A stretch of 13,221 nt of DNA from CAZFPA01 sp964520975 (GTDB lineage: Bacteria > Bacillota > Negativicutes > Selenomonadales > Selenomonadaceae): positions 1 to 13,221 of the forward strand of contig CAZFPA010000052.1 in assembly GCA_964520975.1 (NCBI GenBank), read 5' to 3'. Positions within the stretch are counted from its first letter, which is position 1. Every line of letters begins with the position of its first letter. Under the pieces are notes generated by a model, which worked only from the letters and a program-made list of their open reading frames with translations, had not been told where the DNA came from and did not search any database. Below, piece after piece: positions 13,195-13,221 of the stretch. Position numbers and translations under genes: made by a program.

Positions 13195-13221
13195 CTATCC
13201 TCCCAGGGCGTCGCCACCCAA
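13195..13221 (-). CDS. Possible last codons of a leftward gene (partial)
   Basis: Read leftward from the window edge, one frame gives LGGDALGG and a TAG at 13195-13197, 19 nt before the terminator hairpin. The distance to the terminator suits a real gene end. Eight residues cannot identify a protein, and the sequence could instead be the end of a structured RNA, since GGGTG-GCGA-CGCCC in it can form a small GNRA-loop hairpin. Confidence 0.25.
   Translation of the reverse strand: MGGDALGG

Noticed and set aside
13176..13221. Riboswitch or other structured RNA at the right edge
   Set aside because: A small GNRA-loop hairpin and GC-rich text before the terminator suggested this, but I could not match the visible part to any riboswitch consensus, including c-di-GMP, guanidine and cobalamin types, and the window ends too early.

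Overview
The window looks like a chromosomal segment from an anaerobic, GC-rich Firmicute, most likely a member of the Negativicutes (Selenomonas/Sporomusa relatives). This is inferred from the walJ-htrA-rlmH gene order typical of Firmicutes, strong Shine-Dalgarno sites, Firmicute-type FeoA/FeoB with a small Cys-rich partner, and a double CobT-like protein that recalls the ArsA/ArsB pair of Sporomusa ovata. No IS element, integrase, tRNA, rRNA or CRISPR array was seen.

Layout. Positions 1-126 hold the end of an unidentified + strand gene. An Lrp/AsnC regulator (215-661, +) meets the leftward unit walJ-htrA-rlmH (3213 to 810) at a pair of terminator hairpins. The unit holds a metallo-beta-lactamase-fold hydrolase, an HtrA serine protease and the 23S rRNA methyltransferase RlmH. 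A PerR-type Fur-family regulator (3386-3823, -) has its own terminator and diverges from tex (4021-6204, +) across an AT-rich, palindrome-rich region. tex overlaps by 4 nt a 640-residue CobT-family gene (6201-8123, +), made of a complete CobT domain followed by a degenerate second copy. A bidirectional terminator separates this from the leftward ferrous-iron operon feoA-feoB-small Cys-rich membrane protein (10645 to 8218). The feo promoter carries a PerR-box-like sequence over its -10 element. Upstream of feo, a 119-bp stretch (10786-10904) has six DnaA-box sequences, four of them perfect. Next is a chemoreceptor gene (10947-12965, -), and the right edge holds a terminator and perhaps the last codons of another leftward gene.

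How it fits together. Themes are iron and peroxide homeostasis (PerR, Feo), envelope quality control (HtrA), rRNA modification and RNA binding (RlmH, Tex), cobamide lower-ligand activation (the CobT fusion) and chemotaxis. Most items are ordinary housekeeping genes. The parts that deserve a second look are the CobT-CobT' fusion, the DnaA-box cluster, the histidine-rich insertion in FeoB and the candidate PerR control of feo.
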